64,000 nucleotides of DNA from Olsenella sp. KH3B4 (GCA_900111695.1 FOHD01000001.1:62001-126000); one strand, 5' to 3'. Shown: positions 16,528 to 26,168, numbered from the stretch's first letter. The notes: a model not told the origin generated them from the sequence alone. Translations and numbers: made by a program.

Positions 16528-18348
16528 CTACTCAATGCCAAGCTTGTCCGAGAGCTCAAGCCACTCGTCCTCGAGCGCCTCGCGCGCAGCCTCGGCATCG
16601 TCGACAGCCTTCTGGGCGGCCACGAGCTTCTCGTAGTCGGTGGGGTCGACCTCGGCGAGCGCCGCCCGCAAACGGTCCGGCTCCCCCTCGGTCTTCTCAA
16701 GCTTACGAGACACGGCGTCGAACCGCTTCTTGAGCTCACGCCGCTCCTGATTGGTGAGTTCGCCTCCTGACCCCCCGGAGGGCGCCTGGTCTTCCTGCGC
16801 GGAGTGCGCTTCGCGAAACTCCGCTCCGGAAGACGAGGCGCCCTTGGTGTCGAGGAGGTCGAGGAACTCGTCCACGCCGCCCGGGCAGTGGCGTACGTGG
16901 CCGTCGATAAGCGCGTACTGGTCGTCGGTCACGCGCTCCATGAGGAAGCGGTCATGCGAGACCATGAGGAGCGTGCCGGGCCAGGTGTCGAGGAGGTCCT
17001 CGAGAACGGCGAGCATGTCGGTGTCGAGGTCGTTGCCGGGCTCGTCAAGCACCAGGACGTTGGGTTCGTCAAGTAGGACGGTGAGCAACGCCAGACGCCT
17101 TCGCTGGCCGCCCGAGAGGTCGTGCACGAAGTTGGTGAGCTCTGAGCGCTCGAAGCCCAAGCGCTCGAGGAGTTGCGTGGGACTCTGGGGCTTGCCGTCA
17201 ACGTAGTAGGTGCTCTTGTAGCGCGAAAGCACCTCCAAAACGCGCCAGCCCTCCTTCTGGGAAAGCGTGTCCAGGTGCTGCGACATCCAGCCAAAGCGCA
17301 CGGACTTGCCAATGCGAACGGTGCCGGAGGTGGGCTTGAGCTTGCCTGTCATGACCTTGAGCAGCGTCGACTTGCCCGCGCCGTTGGCACCAAGGATGCC
17401 GTAGCGGTCTCCGGGGCCTATGGTCCAGGTGATGTCATCCAGAACGCGCGAGCCATCGGGGTAGGCGAACGAGACGTCCTTCATCTCGATGACCTGCTTG
17501 CCCAGCCGGCTCACCGCAAGACGCTTGAGCTCGATGGGGTTTCTCAGCGGTGGGTCATCGGCTAGAAGCGCGCGGGCCGCCTCCACCCTGAAGCGCGGCT
17601 TGCTCGAGCGCGCCTTGGCACCGTGGGCAAGCCAGTTGAGCTCTTTGCGCAGTGTGTTCTGACGGCGCTCCTCGCTCGCCGCGGCCATGCGGTCTCGTTC
17701 GACGCGCTGCTGGATGTAGGCAGAGTAGCCGCCGTCGAAGGGCTCGATCTCCTGGTCGTGGACCTCCCACATGTGCTCACAGACCTCGTCCAGAAACCAG
17801 CGGTCGTGGGTCACCACGAGAAGGGCGCCCGTCCCCTCTGGCCAGCGGGTCTTGAGGTGGTCGGCAAGCCACCGGATTGCATGCATGTCAAGGTGGTTCG
17901 TGGGCTCGTCCATGAGGATAACGTCCCAGGTACCCACAAGGAGCCGGGCAAGGTCGCAGCGACGGCGCTGGCCACCCGAGAGCGTCCCCACGGTTGCATC
18001 CCAGTCGACGTCGCCCAGGAGCTCCGAGATTATCTGGCGCACGCGTGGGTCAGAGGCCCACACGTAGTCCGGGACGTCGCCCACAACGGCTCTGCCCACG
18101 GTCCAGTCGTCCTGCAGCTCGTCATCCTGTCCCAAAAACCCAACGTGGATCCCGTTTCTCCAGGTAACAGAGCCGGCGTCGGGCTCAAGGCGGTGCGCGA
18201 TGAGCTCAAGCAGCGTGGACTTGCCTTCGCCGTTCCTGCCCACGACGCCAATGCGCTCGCCTTCGTTGATGCCAATGGTCTGGTCGGCAAGCACGGGCTT
18301 GCCAGGCCACTCGTGCGAGAGGTGCTCGCAGCCTATGAGAATCCCCAT
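16528..18348 (-). CDS. ABC-F ATPase, Uup-like
   Basis: The 606-residue soluble protein has two ABC domains. The first has Walker A at 37-44, LSGGQ at 123-127 and Glu148; the second has Walker A at 320-327, LSGGQ at 411-415 and Glu436. No membrane helices are present. The linker includes LAHGAKARSSKPRFR (about 240-254), as in Uup. A C-terminal coiled coil (about 530-606) follows, as in Uup DNA/ribosome-binding tails. ABC-F proteins act on the ribosome to relieve stalled states, and some give antibiotic resistance. It overlaps nfo by one base and ends the long leftward operon. Confidence 0.9.
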   Translation of the reverse strand: MGILIGCEHLSHEWPGKPVLADQTIGINEGERIGVVGRNGEGKSTLLELIAHRLEPDAGSVTWRNGIHVGFLGQDDELQDDWTVGRAVVGDVPDYVWASDPRVRQIISELLGDVDWDATVGTLSGGQRRRCDLARLLVGTWDVILMDEPTNHLDMHAIRWLADHLKTRWPEGTGALLVVTHDRWFLDEVCEHMWEVHDQEIEPFDGGYSAYIQQRVERDRMAAASEERRQNTLRKELNWLAHGAKARSSKPRFRVEAARALLADDPPLRNPIELKRLAVSRLGKQVIEMKDVSFAYPDGSRVLDDITWTIGPGDRYGILGANGAGKSTLLKVMTGKLKPTSGTVRIGKSVRFGWMSQHLDTLSQKEGWRVLEVLSRYKSTYYVDGKPQSPTQLLERLGFERSELTNFVHDLSGGQRRRLALLTVLLDEPNVLVLDEPGNDLDTDMLAVLEDLLDTWPGTLLMVSHDRFLMERVTDDQYALIDGHVRHCPGGVDEFLDLLDTKGASSSGAEFREAHSAQEDQAPSGGSGGELTNQERRELKKRFDAVSRKLEKTEGEPDRLRAALAEVDPTDYEKLVAAQKAVDDAEAAREALEDEWLELSDKLGIE

Positions 18349-19214
18349 TAGTCCTTCCCATCTCCCCGGGCAAATCCCCTGAGGAGCGAAATCTCCTGTG
18401 CATAGCCATCAAGCTCGTTGGGTGTCTCGAGAATCATGGGAAGCTCGGCGAGACGCGTGTTTGTGACCACGGCCTCAAAGGTGGAGAGGCCAAGCGTCCC
18501 CTGGCCGATCTTCTCATGCCTGTCCTTGTGCGAGCCAAGCGGGTTCTTTGAATCGTTCACGTGAATCGCCTTCAGGCGGTCGAGGCCAATGATGCGGTCG
18601 AACTCGTCGAGGACCCCGTCGAGGTCGTCCACGATGTCGTAGCCCGCATCGGCTACGTGGCAGGTGTCGAGGCACACGCCAAGAAGGTCGCCCTCATGCG
18701 TCCCCTCGATGATGCGAGCGAGCTCCTCGAAGCGCGACCCCACCTCGGAGCCCTTGCCCGCCATGGTCTCGAGAAGCACCGCGGTCTTCTGGCCGCGAAC
18801 GAGAACCTGGTCAAGGCCCTCGCAGATGAGTCGAATGCCCTCGTCGACGCCCTGCCCCACATGGCTTCCGGGATGGAGGTTGTAGTAGTTGCCCGGGAGT
18901 CCCTCAAGAAGCTGGAGGTCGCCGGCCATTGCCTCGCGCGCAAACTCGACGGTCTGAGGCTTGGCGGAGCAGAGGTTCATGGTGTACGGAGCATGGGCAA
19001 CGAGCCGTCCAAAGCCGTTCTCGGCAAGGATGCCGAGAAGTTCCGCCACATCGTCTGGGTTTGGCGTTTTGGCACGGCAGCCACGCGGGTTTCTCGTGAA
19101 GAAGGCAAAGGTGTTTGCCCCAATGCCAAGCGCGGTCTTGCCTATTTGCGCAAACCCACCCGCAACCGAGAGATGGCAGCCGATGGTGATCTCGCCGTGA
19201 CGTGCCTCGCTCAT
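18348..19214 (-). CDS. nfo: Deoxyribonuclease IV (AP endonuclease)
   Basis: Endonuclease IV cuts DNA 5' to abasic sites in base excision repair using three zinc ions. The 288-residue protein shows the expected metal-ligand motifs in order: GCHLSVAGG, VAHAPYTMNL, NLHPGSH, LLETMAGKG, CLDTCHVADAGYD, IHVNDSKNPLGSHKDRHEKIGQG and LETP. Length and motifs fit a complete enzyme. It overlaps coaBC by 4 bp upstream and the ABC-F gene by 1 bp downstream, so it is translationally coupled within the operon. Confidence 0.96.
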   Translation of the reverse strand: MSEARHGEITIGCHLSVAGGFAQIGKTALGIGANTFAFFTRNPRGCRAKTPNPDDVAELLGILAENGFGRLVAHAPYTMNLCSAKPQTVEFAREAMAGDLQLLEGLPGNYYNLHPGSHVGQGVDEGIRLICEGLDQVLVRGQKTAVLLETMAGKGSEVGSRFEELARIIEGTHEGDLLGVCLDTCHVADAGYDIVDDLDGVLDEFDRIIGLDRLKAIHVNDSKNPLGSHKDRHEKIGQGTLGLSTFEAVVTNTRLAELPMILETPNELDGYAQEISLLRGFARGDGKD

Positions 19215-20443
19215 GCACCCTCCCCCGCCACTGCCGTGGCAACACGGTCGCAGATGGCAGCAGCCACCTGATCGAGCGGCAGCGTGTCAAGCTGCTCAGT
19301 GCGGTCGGGCCACACAAAGGCAATCCGGCTCGTGTCGGCGCCAAACGTAGAGTCCGCACGGGACACGTCGTTTGCCACGATGAAATCGCAGCTCTTGCGC
19401 TCGAGCTTCTCTCGAGCATTCTTGAGAAGGTCGTTTGTCTCGGCTGCAAAGCCAACCACGACGCGGCCTCCCTTGGAGCGAGAGAGCTCGGCAAGGATGT
19501 CTGCGTTCTTGATAAGGCGAAGCGTGGAGAGGTCGTCCGTGCCCTTCTTGAGCTTGCGGTCCGCAGGCGAGGCAGGCGTGTAGTCCGCGACTGCCGCGGC
19601 GCATATAGCCGCGTCGGCGTTTGCGAAGGCTGCAACGGTGGCATCGCGCATCTGTGCCGCCGAGACAACCGGGACCACGCAGACTCCCCGCGGCGCCGCG
19701 AGAGAAACCGGTCCGGAGACCAGCGTCACCACGGCACCTCGGCGCGAGGCCTCGCGGGCGATGGCATAGCCCATCTTGCCTGTGGAGGCGTTGGCGATGT
19801 AGCGCACGGGGTCGATGGCCTCGTGCGTGGGGCCGGCCGTGACCACAAGCCTCATGCCAGCCATATCCTGCTTGGCAGGGGCAAGCGCGTCAAGTGCAGC
19901 GGTCACGATGTCCGAGACTTCTGCAAGCTTTCCCTCGCCCACGTCGCCGCAGGCGAGAAGGCCCGTCTGTGGCATCACAAAGCGGATGCCGCGCGAGCGA
20001 AGCGTTACAACGTTTGCCTGCGTGGCTGGGTTTCTCCACATGTGGACGTTCATGGCAGCCGCCACAAGCACTGGGCAGTGGGTGGCAAGCAGTGTGGTGG
20101 AGAGGCAATCGTCTGCAATCCCCATGGCCATCTTAGCCAGCACGTTTCCGGTTGCGGGAACAACCACCACAAGGTCAGCCCAGTCGGCCAGGAAGATGTG
20201 CGGAATGGGAGAGTCCGGGTAGGCATAGAGGTCGTCCGCCACGGGATGGCCGGAGAGCGCCTCGAACGTGGGGGTTCCCACAAAGCGCTCCGCATCTGCC
20301 GTCATAGTCACGCGAACGTCGCAGCCCGCGTGCTGCAGGCCGCGCATGACCTCGACTGCCTTGTAGACGGCGATGCCTCCCGTAACGGCGAGGACGACGC
20401 GAGGCGCCGCCGGCTCTGTATCCCTGTGCGTGCTATCGCTCAC
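19211..20443 (-). CDS. coaBC: Bifunctional phosphopantothenoylcysteine decarboxylase / phosphopantothenate-cysteine ligase
   Basis: The 410-residue protein carries out two consecutive CoA synthesis steps: CTP-dependent joining of cysteine to phosphopantothenate (CoaB, C-terminal) and FMN-dependent decarboxylation (CoaC, N-terminal). CoaC features are VTGGIAVYKAVE, PATGNVLAKMA and the active-site AAMNVHMW. CoaB features are NASTGKMGYAIA and AAVADYTP followed by KLKKG. GTG 20443 is chosen because GAGGGGGAGG lies just before it and the GTGA overlaps the stop of the upstream gene; the frame's earlier ATG would add 20 residues unlike the family. Confidence 0.95.
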   Translation of the reverse strand: MSDSTHRDTEPAAPRVVLAVTGGIAVYKAVEVMRGLQHAGCDVRVTMTADAERFVGTPTFEALSGHPVADDLYAYPDSPIPHIFLADWADLVVVVPATGNVLAKMAMGIADDCLSTTLLATHCPVLVAAAMNVHMWRNPATQANVVTLRSRGIRFVMPQTGLLACGDVGEGKLAEVSDIVTAALDALAPAKQDMAGMRLVVTAGPTHEAIDPVRYIANASTGKMGYAIAREASRRGAVVTLVSGPVSLAAPRGVCVVPVVSAAQMRDATVAAFANADAAICAAAVADYTPASPADRKLKKGTDDLSTLRLIKNADILAELSRSKGGRVVVGFAAETNDLLKNAREKLERKSCDFIVANDVSRADSTFGADTSRIAFVWPDRTEQLDTLPLDQVAAAICDRVATAVAGEGA

Positions 20444-21174
20444 TTGCCCTCCCCCTCGACATAGGGATCGTCCACGATGAGGATGCGGTGGCAGTAGGGG
20501 CACTCGGCAACGTCGTCACCGTGCGTGAGGTCGTGGAACGAGGCGGGCTGGAGCTTCACGCGGCAAACCGAGGGGACGTTGCCCACGAGCTTCTCAACAG
20601 CAAGACCCTTGAAGCGCTTGCGCGCGGCCTCGTAGTCGCTCATGTGCTTATCAGAGATCTGGGAGACCACGCCTTTGCGCTCCGCGTCGAGCTGGACGAT
20701 TTTGCGCCTAATCTGCGCACTGTCCGTCTCGAAGGACTTCTTCTGCGCGGCCTCCTCGTCATCGAGGCGCTCAAGCGTGAGGTTGGCGTTGCTCTCGGCG
20801 CGCTTGACCTTCTCAAGATCCTCGTCGAGCTGCGCGCGGTTGTGCTCGAGCTTCTCGATCTTCTTTGCAAGCCCCGTGAGGTGCGCCTCGTAGTCCTGAA
20901 TCTGGCGGTAGCCGTGGCTTCCAGAGGCAACCTCGGCCTTGACCTCCTCGGTGCGCGCTCGGTAGTGCTCGAGGTCCTCCTGGTTCTCCGAGACATAGGT
21001 CTCAAGGTCCTTGCGCTGAGCAAAGATCTTGGTCTGCTCGCTCTGTATCTTTCGGCGCGCTCGAGCGATTGCCTGCATCTTCTTCTGCTGCGGCATCGCG
21101 GCCAGCGTAGACGCAAGGCGCAGCATGTCGAGGTCAATCTCCTGGAGTCTAACAAGCGCCTGTGCTTCGGTCAT
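20440..21174 (-). CDS. Coiled-coil protein with partial C4 zinc ribbon
   Basis: The 244-residue protein is mostly helical coiled coil (about 10-180) with a C-terminal region of the zinc-ribbon type that ends in CPYCHRIL. Family members usually have CxxC…CPxC, but here the first pair is reduced to a single Cys in PSVCRVKL, so the ribbon may be incomplete. Family members are widespread in actinobacteria and of uncertain role; they are sometimes linked to nucleic-acid binding. The stop overlaps the coaBC GTG start by 4 bp. Its own start is 35 bp from the cysteine desulfurase. Confidence 0.75.
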   Translation of the reverse strand: MTEAQALVRLQEIDLDMLRLASTLAAMPQQKKMQAIARARRKIQSEQTKIFAQRKDLETYVSENQEDLEHYRARTEEVKAEVASGSHGYRQIQDYEAHLTGLAKKIEKLEHNRAQLDEDLEKVKRAESNANLTLERLDDEEAAQKKSFETDSAQIRRKIVQLDAERKGVVSQISDKHMSDYEAARKRFKGLAVEKLVGNVPSVCRVKLQPASFHDLTHGDDVAECPYCHRILIVDDPYVEGEGK

Positions 21175-21209
21175 ATGACCCTCACCTTCCTTGGTGGGTG
21201 TGCGTTCTG

Positions 21210-22397
21210 CTAATGGCGTGTCTTTGTTTGCTTGACGAGCGAGATGAGCTCCGCTGCAAAGGCATCAAGGTCTTCCTCGGCAACGCGCTCGTCAAATGAG
21301 ATGCGAAGCGAGCCAAGCGCCTGGTCACGGCCTATGCCCATGGCCGTGAGCACGTGGCTAGCGTCAAGCGAGCCCGAGGAGCACGCGGAGCCGGCAGAGA
21401 CCTCAAAGCCATGCTCGTCCAGCCCAAGGACGAGGGACTGCGAGTCCATGCCCGGCACCATGACGCTCACCATGCCGGGAAGGCGGTGCTCGTCGACCAC
21501 ACCCGTGGTTGTGGGGACGATGCCCGTCCCCTCTGCACAGATACGCTGGTAGAGTCTCTCGGCACGGGCGGCAACCTGCGGGCGCACGGTGGCGATGGAG
21601 CCGCAACAGGCACATGCGACCGCAGCAAAGGCAAGCGCGCCGCGCACGTCCTGCGTTCCCGCGCGCCTGCCGGACTCCTGGCCGCCACCAAAGGACTGAG
21701 GGGCGAGAGGGACGCGCCCACGGACGAGCAGGGCTCCCACACCAACCGGGCCGCCCAGCTTGTGGGCCGCAAGACTTACGGCGTCTGCCTGCGAGACATC
21801 AAGAGGAATCCGCCCAAACGCCTGCACGGCGTCAGTGTGGAAGAGCGCACCGGCGGCGTGAGCCGCAGCAGCAAGTTCAGACACAGGCTGCACCACGCCC
21901 GTCTCGTTGTTGGCGCTCATAATCGAAATAAGCGCGCAATCGGGACCAAGCACATTCTCGAGCGCGTCACGAGTGACCACACCGTCCCTACCGGGCTTCA
22001 CGAGCGTCACATCAAAGCCGCGATCGCGAAGCACGCCCGTTACGTCCAGCTCGGAGTCGTGCTCGATGGCGGAGAGAACCACACGTGTGCGCTTGCGATC
22101 GCGCTGATGGGCACCGCGTGAGAGGCCGAGAAGGGCCAGGTTGTTGGACTCGGTGCCACCCGAAGTGAAGACTACGTCCGAAGGCCTAAAACCGCCGCCC
22201 ACGCAGCGAACAATATCGCGGCGAGCACCGTCGAGCGCACGAGCCGCCTCTCGTCCAAGGGTGTGCAGCGAGTTGGGATTTGCCCCCGCAATGGGAGAGT
22301 CCTCGTAGGCGCGCTCCGCGACAAGAGACTCCTCTCGCGCGGGTGCGCTCGCGGCATAGTCAAGGTATACGGTTGTGCGGTTGGTCACGCTTCTCAC
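21210..22397 (-). CDS. Cysteine desulfurase (NifS/IscS family)
   Basis: This PLP enzyme removes sulfur from cysteine for Fe-S clusters or tRNA thiolation. The 395-residue protein has the PLP lysine in AAHKLGGPVG, the substrate-site TSGGTESNN, and the catalytic cysteine in SAGSACSSG. The short SACSSG loop with SHVL after it places it in the NifS/IscS group. GTG 22397 is chosen because it forms a GTGA overlap with the rpe stop and has AGGAG upstream; a GTG three codons later is possible. No iscU, sufU or mnmA is adjacent, so the sulfur acceptor is unclear. Confidence 0.93.
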   Translation of the reverse strand: MRSVTNRTTVYLDYAASAPAREESLVAERAYEDSPIAGANPNSLHTLGREAARALDGARRDIVRCVGGGFRPSDVVFTSGGTESNNLALLGLSRGAHQRDRKRTRVVLSAIEHDSELDVTGVLRDRGFDVTLVKPGRDGVVTRDALENVLGPDCALISIMSANNETGVVQPVSELAAAAHAAGALFHTDAVQAFGRIPLDVSQADAVSLAAHKLGGPVGVGALLVRGRVPLAPQSFGGGQESGRRAGTQDVRGALAFAAVACACCGSIATVRPQVAARAERLYQRICAEGTGIVPTTTGVVDEHRLPGMVSVMVPGMDSQSLVLGLDEHGFEVSAGSACSSGSLDASHVLTAMGIGRDQALGSLRISFDERVAEEDLDAFAAELISLVKQTKTRH

Positions 22398-23074
22398 GCT
22401 CTCCTCGTGAGACCGGCCTCGCCGGCCTCGGTAATCTTGCGGATGGCCTCGGCGCGGTTTTCCTTGCCAAAGACGGCGCTGCCAGCAACGAGCAGGCGCG
22501 CGCCCGCGGCGCAAACATCGCCCGCAGTTGCGGGAGAAATCCCACCGTCAACCTCGATGATGGGGCTCACGCGGCGCTCGTCGCACATGGCCTTGAGCTG
22601 GCGGAGCTTGCGAAGAGAGCCAGATATGAACTTCTGGCCCCCAAAGCCGGGGTTCACGGTCATCACAAGCACGAGGTCCACGTCCTCGATGATGGCGTCG
22701 AGGGCAGAGACGGGCGTACCGGGGTTGATGGCAATGCCCGCCTTGGCGCCCTTCACGCGAATGAGGCTGGCAAGACGATTGGCGTGCGCCGTAGCCTCGT
22801 AGTGGAAGGTCACGATGTCGGCACCGGCAGCAAGGTACTCCGGCACCATCTGGTCGGGGTTCGAGATCATGAGGTGCGCATCAACGGGGATCTGTGTGGC
22901 CTCCTTCACCGCAGCAAGCACGCCAGGGCCAAAGGTGAGGTTGGGCACAAAGTGGCCGTCCATCGCGTCAAAGTGCACATAGCCAGCACCTTCGATAGAG
23001 GCAAGCTCGTCCGCAAGATGTCCCAGGTCTGCAGAGAGGATGGAAGGTGCAACCTGGACGTTATTCTCTAGCAT
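22394..23074 (-). CDS. rpe: Ribulose-phosphate 3-epimerase
   Basis: The 226-residue TIM-barrel enzyme interconverts ribulose-5-phosphate and xylulose-5-phosphate in the pentose phosphate pathway. Family signatures appear in order: SILSADLGHLADEL (14-27), HFDAMDGHFVPN with the metal-binding His and Asp, HLMI, VNPGFGGQKF and EVDGGI with the second metal Asp. It overlaps gpsA by 7 bp and the cysteine desulfurase by 4 bp. Confidence 0.96.
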   Translation of the reverse strand: MLENNVQVAPSILSADLGHLADELASIEGAGYVHFDAMDGHFVPNLTFGPGVLAAVKEATQIPVDAHLMISNPDQMVPEYLAAGADIVTFHYEATAHANRLASLIRVKGAKAGIAINPGTPVSALDAIIEDVDLVLVMTVNPGFGGQKFISGSLRKLRQLKAMCDERRVSPIIEVDGGISPATAGDVCAAGARLLVAGSAVFGKENRAEAIRKITEAGEAGLTRRA

Positions 23075-24108
23075 TGGTTCTCCTTTGATGCTGTATCTCG
23101 CTCTTCCATACCATAGAACTCCGTGCGCGGTACACGCGTGAGAAGTCCCTCCATTGCCTCGTCGATAGGACGTCCCTCATAGAGAACGGAGTGGACGCCG
23201 GCCGTGATGGGAACCTCGATTCCGCGCTCTTGCGCAAGCTCGAGGACCGACTCCGAAGCGGGCGCGCCCTCGACCACCATGTGCGTGCGGGCCTGATAGG
23301 CGTCAAGCGTCTCGCCCGCCACGAGGGCCCGGCCAAAGCTTCTGTTGCGCGAATGCTCGGAGGTGCAGGTAACCACGAGGTCACCCATACCGGCGAGCCC
23401 CATGCACGTCATAGGGTTGCCGCCCAAGGCAGCCACAACGCGCCCAATCTCGGCGATGCCACGGGTCATGAGGACAGCCAGAGTGTTGTCCCCCATCCCC
23501 ATGCCGCTCGCAATGCCACAGGCGATGGCCACCACGTTCTTAACGGCACCACAGCACTCAACGCCACGAACATCGTCGCTCACGTAGGCCCTAAAGGTCG
23601 GACCCGAGAGAAGACCCTGGAAGTATGCAGCCGTCTCCGCATCTTCCGAGGCCACGACAGCGGCCGACACCATCCCCTTGCAAATCTCCTCTGCGTGGTT
23701 GGGGCCAGAGAGCGCAGCAACGCGAGTGGGATTGCCCAGCTCCTGAGCAGCCACCTCGTGCATGAGGAGGTGCGTTCCGCGCTCCATACCCTTGGAGAGA
23801 ACGAGCACACGGGCGTTTTTAGCAAGGTGGGAAGCCAGGTTGCGGCAAGTCTCGCGCAGATATGCAGACGGGGTGGCCAGGATCGCGGCATCCACATCAC
23901 GAACGGCCACGGCAAGGTCGCTTGTTGCCACAACGTTTGGCGCCAACGTATAGTCCACAAGATGGTTCGGATTCCTGTGCTCGAGGTTCATGGCATCGAC
24001 AGCCTGGGACGTGCGCGCCCACAGCACTACCTCGTCGACGGCAGGCGACACGAGGCCCGTCATGGCGGTACCCCAAGAGCCAGCTCCTATGACGGCAACG
24101 CGCCTCAC
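23068..24108 (-). CDS. gpsA: NAD(P)-dependent glycerol-3-phosphate dehydrogenase
   Basis: GpsA reduces dihydroxyacetone phosphate to sn-glycerol-3-phosphate, the backbone for phospholipids. The 346-residue enzyme has the nucleotide loop GAGSWGTAM (7-15), the catalytic lysine in GAVKNVVAIACG, and GLAGMGDLVVTCTSEHSRNR in the C-terminal helical domain. Its stop/start overlap with plsY (4 bp) makes biosynthetic sense, because PlsY acylates the product. A run of lipid genes (plsY, plsC) lies in the same operon. Confidence 0.97.
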   Translation of the reverse strand: MRRVAVIGAGSWGTAMTGLVSPAVDEVVLWARTSQAVDAMNLEHRNPNHLVDYTLAPNVVATSDLAVAVRDVDAAILATPSAYLRETCRNLASHLAKNARVLVLSKGMERGTHLLMHEVAAQELGNPTRVAALSGPNHAEEICKGMVSAAVVASEDAETAAYFQGLLSGPTFRAYVSDDVRGVECCGAVKNVVAIACGIASGMGMGDNTLAVLMTRGIAEIGRVVAALGGNPMTCMGLAGMGDLVVTCTSEHSRNRSFGRALVAGETLDAYQARTHMVVEGAPASESVLELAQERGIEVPITAGVHSVLYEGRPIDEAMEGLLTRVPRTEFYGMEERDTASKENQC

Positions 24109-24764
24109 TTTGACTTCCCCTCATCGTGGTGGAAGGAGAAGCGCTTCTCCTCGTGGTGTGCGAGCTTGCGGATGTTCTCGCGGTGAGCCCACACGACGCA
24201 GGCGGCCACGATGACCATGGGCAGGACAGCGATGGGGGTGTAGCCAAAGACGGCCGTCCAGATGGGAAGCGAGACTGCCGCACACGAGCTGCCCAGCGAG
24301 ACAAAGCGCGTGGGAAGGGCAAAGACAAGGAAGACCGCGAGAAGCCCAAAGGCGATGCGCGGGTCTAGACCCAGCGCCGCGCCAAAGCCAACCGAAATGC
24401 CCTTGCCGCCATGAAACCCAAGGTAGGGGGAGAAGACGTGACCAAGCACACATGCCGCATAGACGCACGTGAGGGCCCAGTCAAATGGCTGGCCGGGAGC
24501 GAGTGCCTTTGCCTCGGCAAAGAAACTGGAGAACGCCCAGGTGGCAAGTCCTGTGCAGAGCCAGCCCTTGCCGGCGTCAAGAAGCAAGGTGAGACCTGCC
24601 GCCCATGCACCCACGGAGCGCCCCACGTTGGTAGCGCCAATGTTTCCGGACCCCGTGTGTCGAACGTCGACGCCCTGGGAGCGTGCAATGAGCATGCCAA
24701 ACGGAATGCCGCAAACAAAGTAGGCAATTGCGCACGCAATGAGCGTAGGAATTACGAGTCTCAC
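24105..24764 (-). CDS. plsY: Acyl-phosphate:glycerol-3-phosphate acyltransferase
   Basis: PlsY transfers an acyl group from acyl-phosphate to glycerol-3-phosphate at the inner membrane, the first acylation of phospholipid synthesis. The 219-residue protein is mostly membrane helices and has the conserved GSGNIGATNVGR and FHGGKGISVGFG loops. Both ends overlap neighbouring genes by 4 bp (der upstream, gpsA downstream). The C-terminal tail is basic (HHEEKRFSFHHDEGK). PlsX was not seen in the window. Confidence 0.95.
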   Translation of the reverse strand: MRLVIPTLIACAIAYFVCGIPFGMLIARSQGVDVRHTGSGNIGATNVGRSVGAWAAGLTLLLDAGKGWLCTGLATWAFSSFFAEAKALAPGQPFDWALTCVYAACVLGHVFSPYLGFHGGKGISVGFGAALGLDPRIAFGLLAVFLVFALPTRFVSLGSSCAAVSLPIWTAVFGYTPIAVLPMVIVAACVVWAHRENIRKLAHHEEKRFSFHHDEGKSK

Positions 24765-26089
24765 TTGTCCCCCTCGGACTTCTTGCGGAAGCGCAGACGG
24801 ATGGGTGTTCCCTCAAGGTCAAATCTCTCACGCAGGCGATTCTCGACGAAGCGCTTGTAGTTGTCGTCTACAAGGTCCGGCGCATTGCACCAAACGGTGA
24901 TGACGGGAGGCTTGGAGCCGGTCTGCGTGGCGTACTGCATCTTGAGGCGCCGGCCCTTGTCGGAGACCGTGTGGCCGCCCTCGCGAATCTCCTCGAGCAG
25001 GTTGTTAAGCTCGGAGGTGCGCAGCTGGGCATCACGCGCCTGGGCAGCGGAGACGGCGAGCTGCAGGACCTTGTCGGTAGCTCGACCCGTGAGGGCCGAG
25101 ATGTTCACGTAGGGCACCCACGGCGCAAACTGCATGCGCTTGTCGATGGAGGCAACCACACGGTCGCGCTGGGCCTCGGTCTCGATGAGGTCCCACTTGT
25201 TGAGGCAGAGCACCAGGGCGCAGCCACGGTCGATTGCCATGTTGGCCACCTTCTGGTCCTGCTCGGTGACGCCGTCGGTGGCATCAACCACAAGAAGGCA
25301 CACGTCGGCGCGCTCCATGGCCATGAGGCCACGCACCATGCTGTAGTACTCCACGTCCTCGTGAACCAGGTTCTTCTTGCGCATGCCAGCGGTGTCTACC
25401 AGGCGAATCTTCTGCCCCTGCCACTCGATCATGGTGTCAATGGCGTCACGGGTGGTTCCCGCCACATCGGAGACGATGGAGCGCTTCTTGCCGGCAAGGC
25501 GGTTGGCCAGCGAGGACTTGCCAACGTTGGGCCTGCCCACGATGGCAAGCGAGAGAATATCCTCGTCCTCCTCTAGCTCTTCCTCGGAGGGCAGAACCGC
25601 CACGACCTCGTCGAGAAGGTCACCGGTACCATAGCCATGCGAGGCCGAGAGGGGCATGGGCTCTCCAACGCCCAGGGAATAGAAGTCCCAGAGGTTGTCG
25701 TTCTCGGTAGCGGGGTTGTCCTTCTTGTTAACCACGAGGAACACGGGCTTGTCCTGCTTGCGCAGGATCCTTGCGACTTCCTCGTCCTCGTCCGTGATGC
25801 CGGTGGAGCCGTCCACCACGAAGATGATGGCATCCGCCTCCTGGGCGGCCATCACGGCCTGCTCGCGGATGTGCGGCGCGAAGGTGTCCTTCGACTTGGC
25901 TGACTCGATGCCGCCGGTGTCGATGATCACAAAGTCGCGACCGTTCCAGTCCGCCTTGTGGTAGGAACGGTCGCGCGTGACGCCACGGCTCTCGTGCACG
26001 ATGGCGTCACGGCTCTGGACAATGCGGTTAACAAGGGTTGACTTGCCGACGTTGGGTCGACCGACCACGGCGACGACAGGCAGTGACAT
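24761..26089 (-). CDS. der: Ribosome-assembly GTPase Der (EngA)
   Basis: Der has two tandem GTPase domains and a KH-like C-terminal domain and helps assemble the 50S subunit. The 442-residue protein shows G1 motifs GRPNVGKST (9-17) and GRPNVGKSS in the second domain, NKKD and NKWD base-recognition motifs, and a basic C-terminal domain ending RLRFRKKSEGDK. ATG 26089 is used because homologues begin at MxLPVVAVVGRPNVGK; the 16-residue upstream extension of the frame is not expected. A 79-bp gap separates it from the DUF512 gene. Confidence 0.96.
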   Translation of the reverse strand: MSLPVVAVVGRPNVGKSTLVNRIVQSRDAIVHESRGVTRDRSYHKADWNGRDFVIIDTGGIESAKSKDTFAPHIREQAVMAAQEADAIIFVVDGSTGITDEDEEVARILRKQDKPVFLVVNKKDNPATENDNLWDFYSLGVGEPMPLSASHGYGTGDLLDEVVAVLPSEEELEEDEDILSLAIVGRPNVGKSSLANRLAGKKRSIVSDVAGTTRDAIDTMIEWQGQKIRLVDTAGMRKKNLVHEDVEYYSMVRGLMAMERADVCLLVVDATDGVTEQDQKVANMAIDRGCALVLCLNKWDLIETEAQRDRVVASIDKRMQFAPWVPYVNISALTGRATDKVLQLAVSAAQARDAQLRTSELNNLLEEIREGGHTVSDKGRRLKMQYATQTGSKPPVITVWCNAPDLVDDNYKRFVENRLRERFDLEGTPIRLRFRKKSEGDK

Positions 26090-26168
26090 GAGGTGCTCGC
26101 TTTCTCTTGGAGTATTTAGCACTCCCGAGCATATCACGACGGCGAGGGTGCCTTGCCGCCGACGACCC

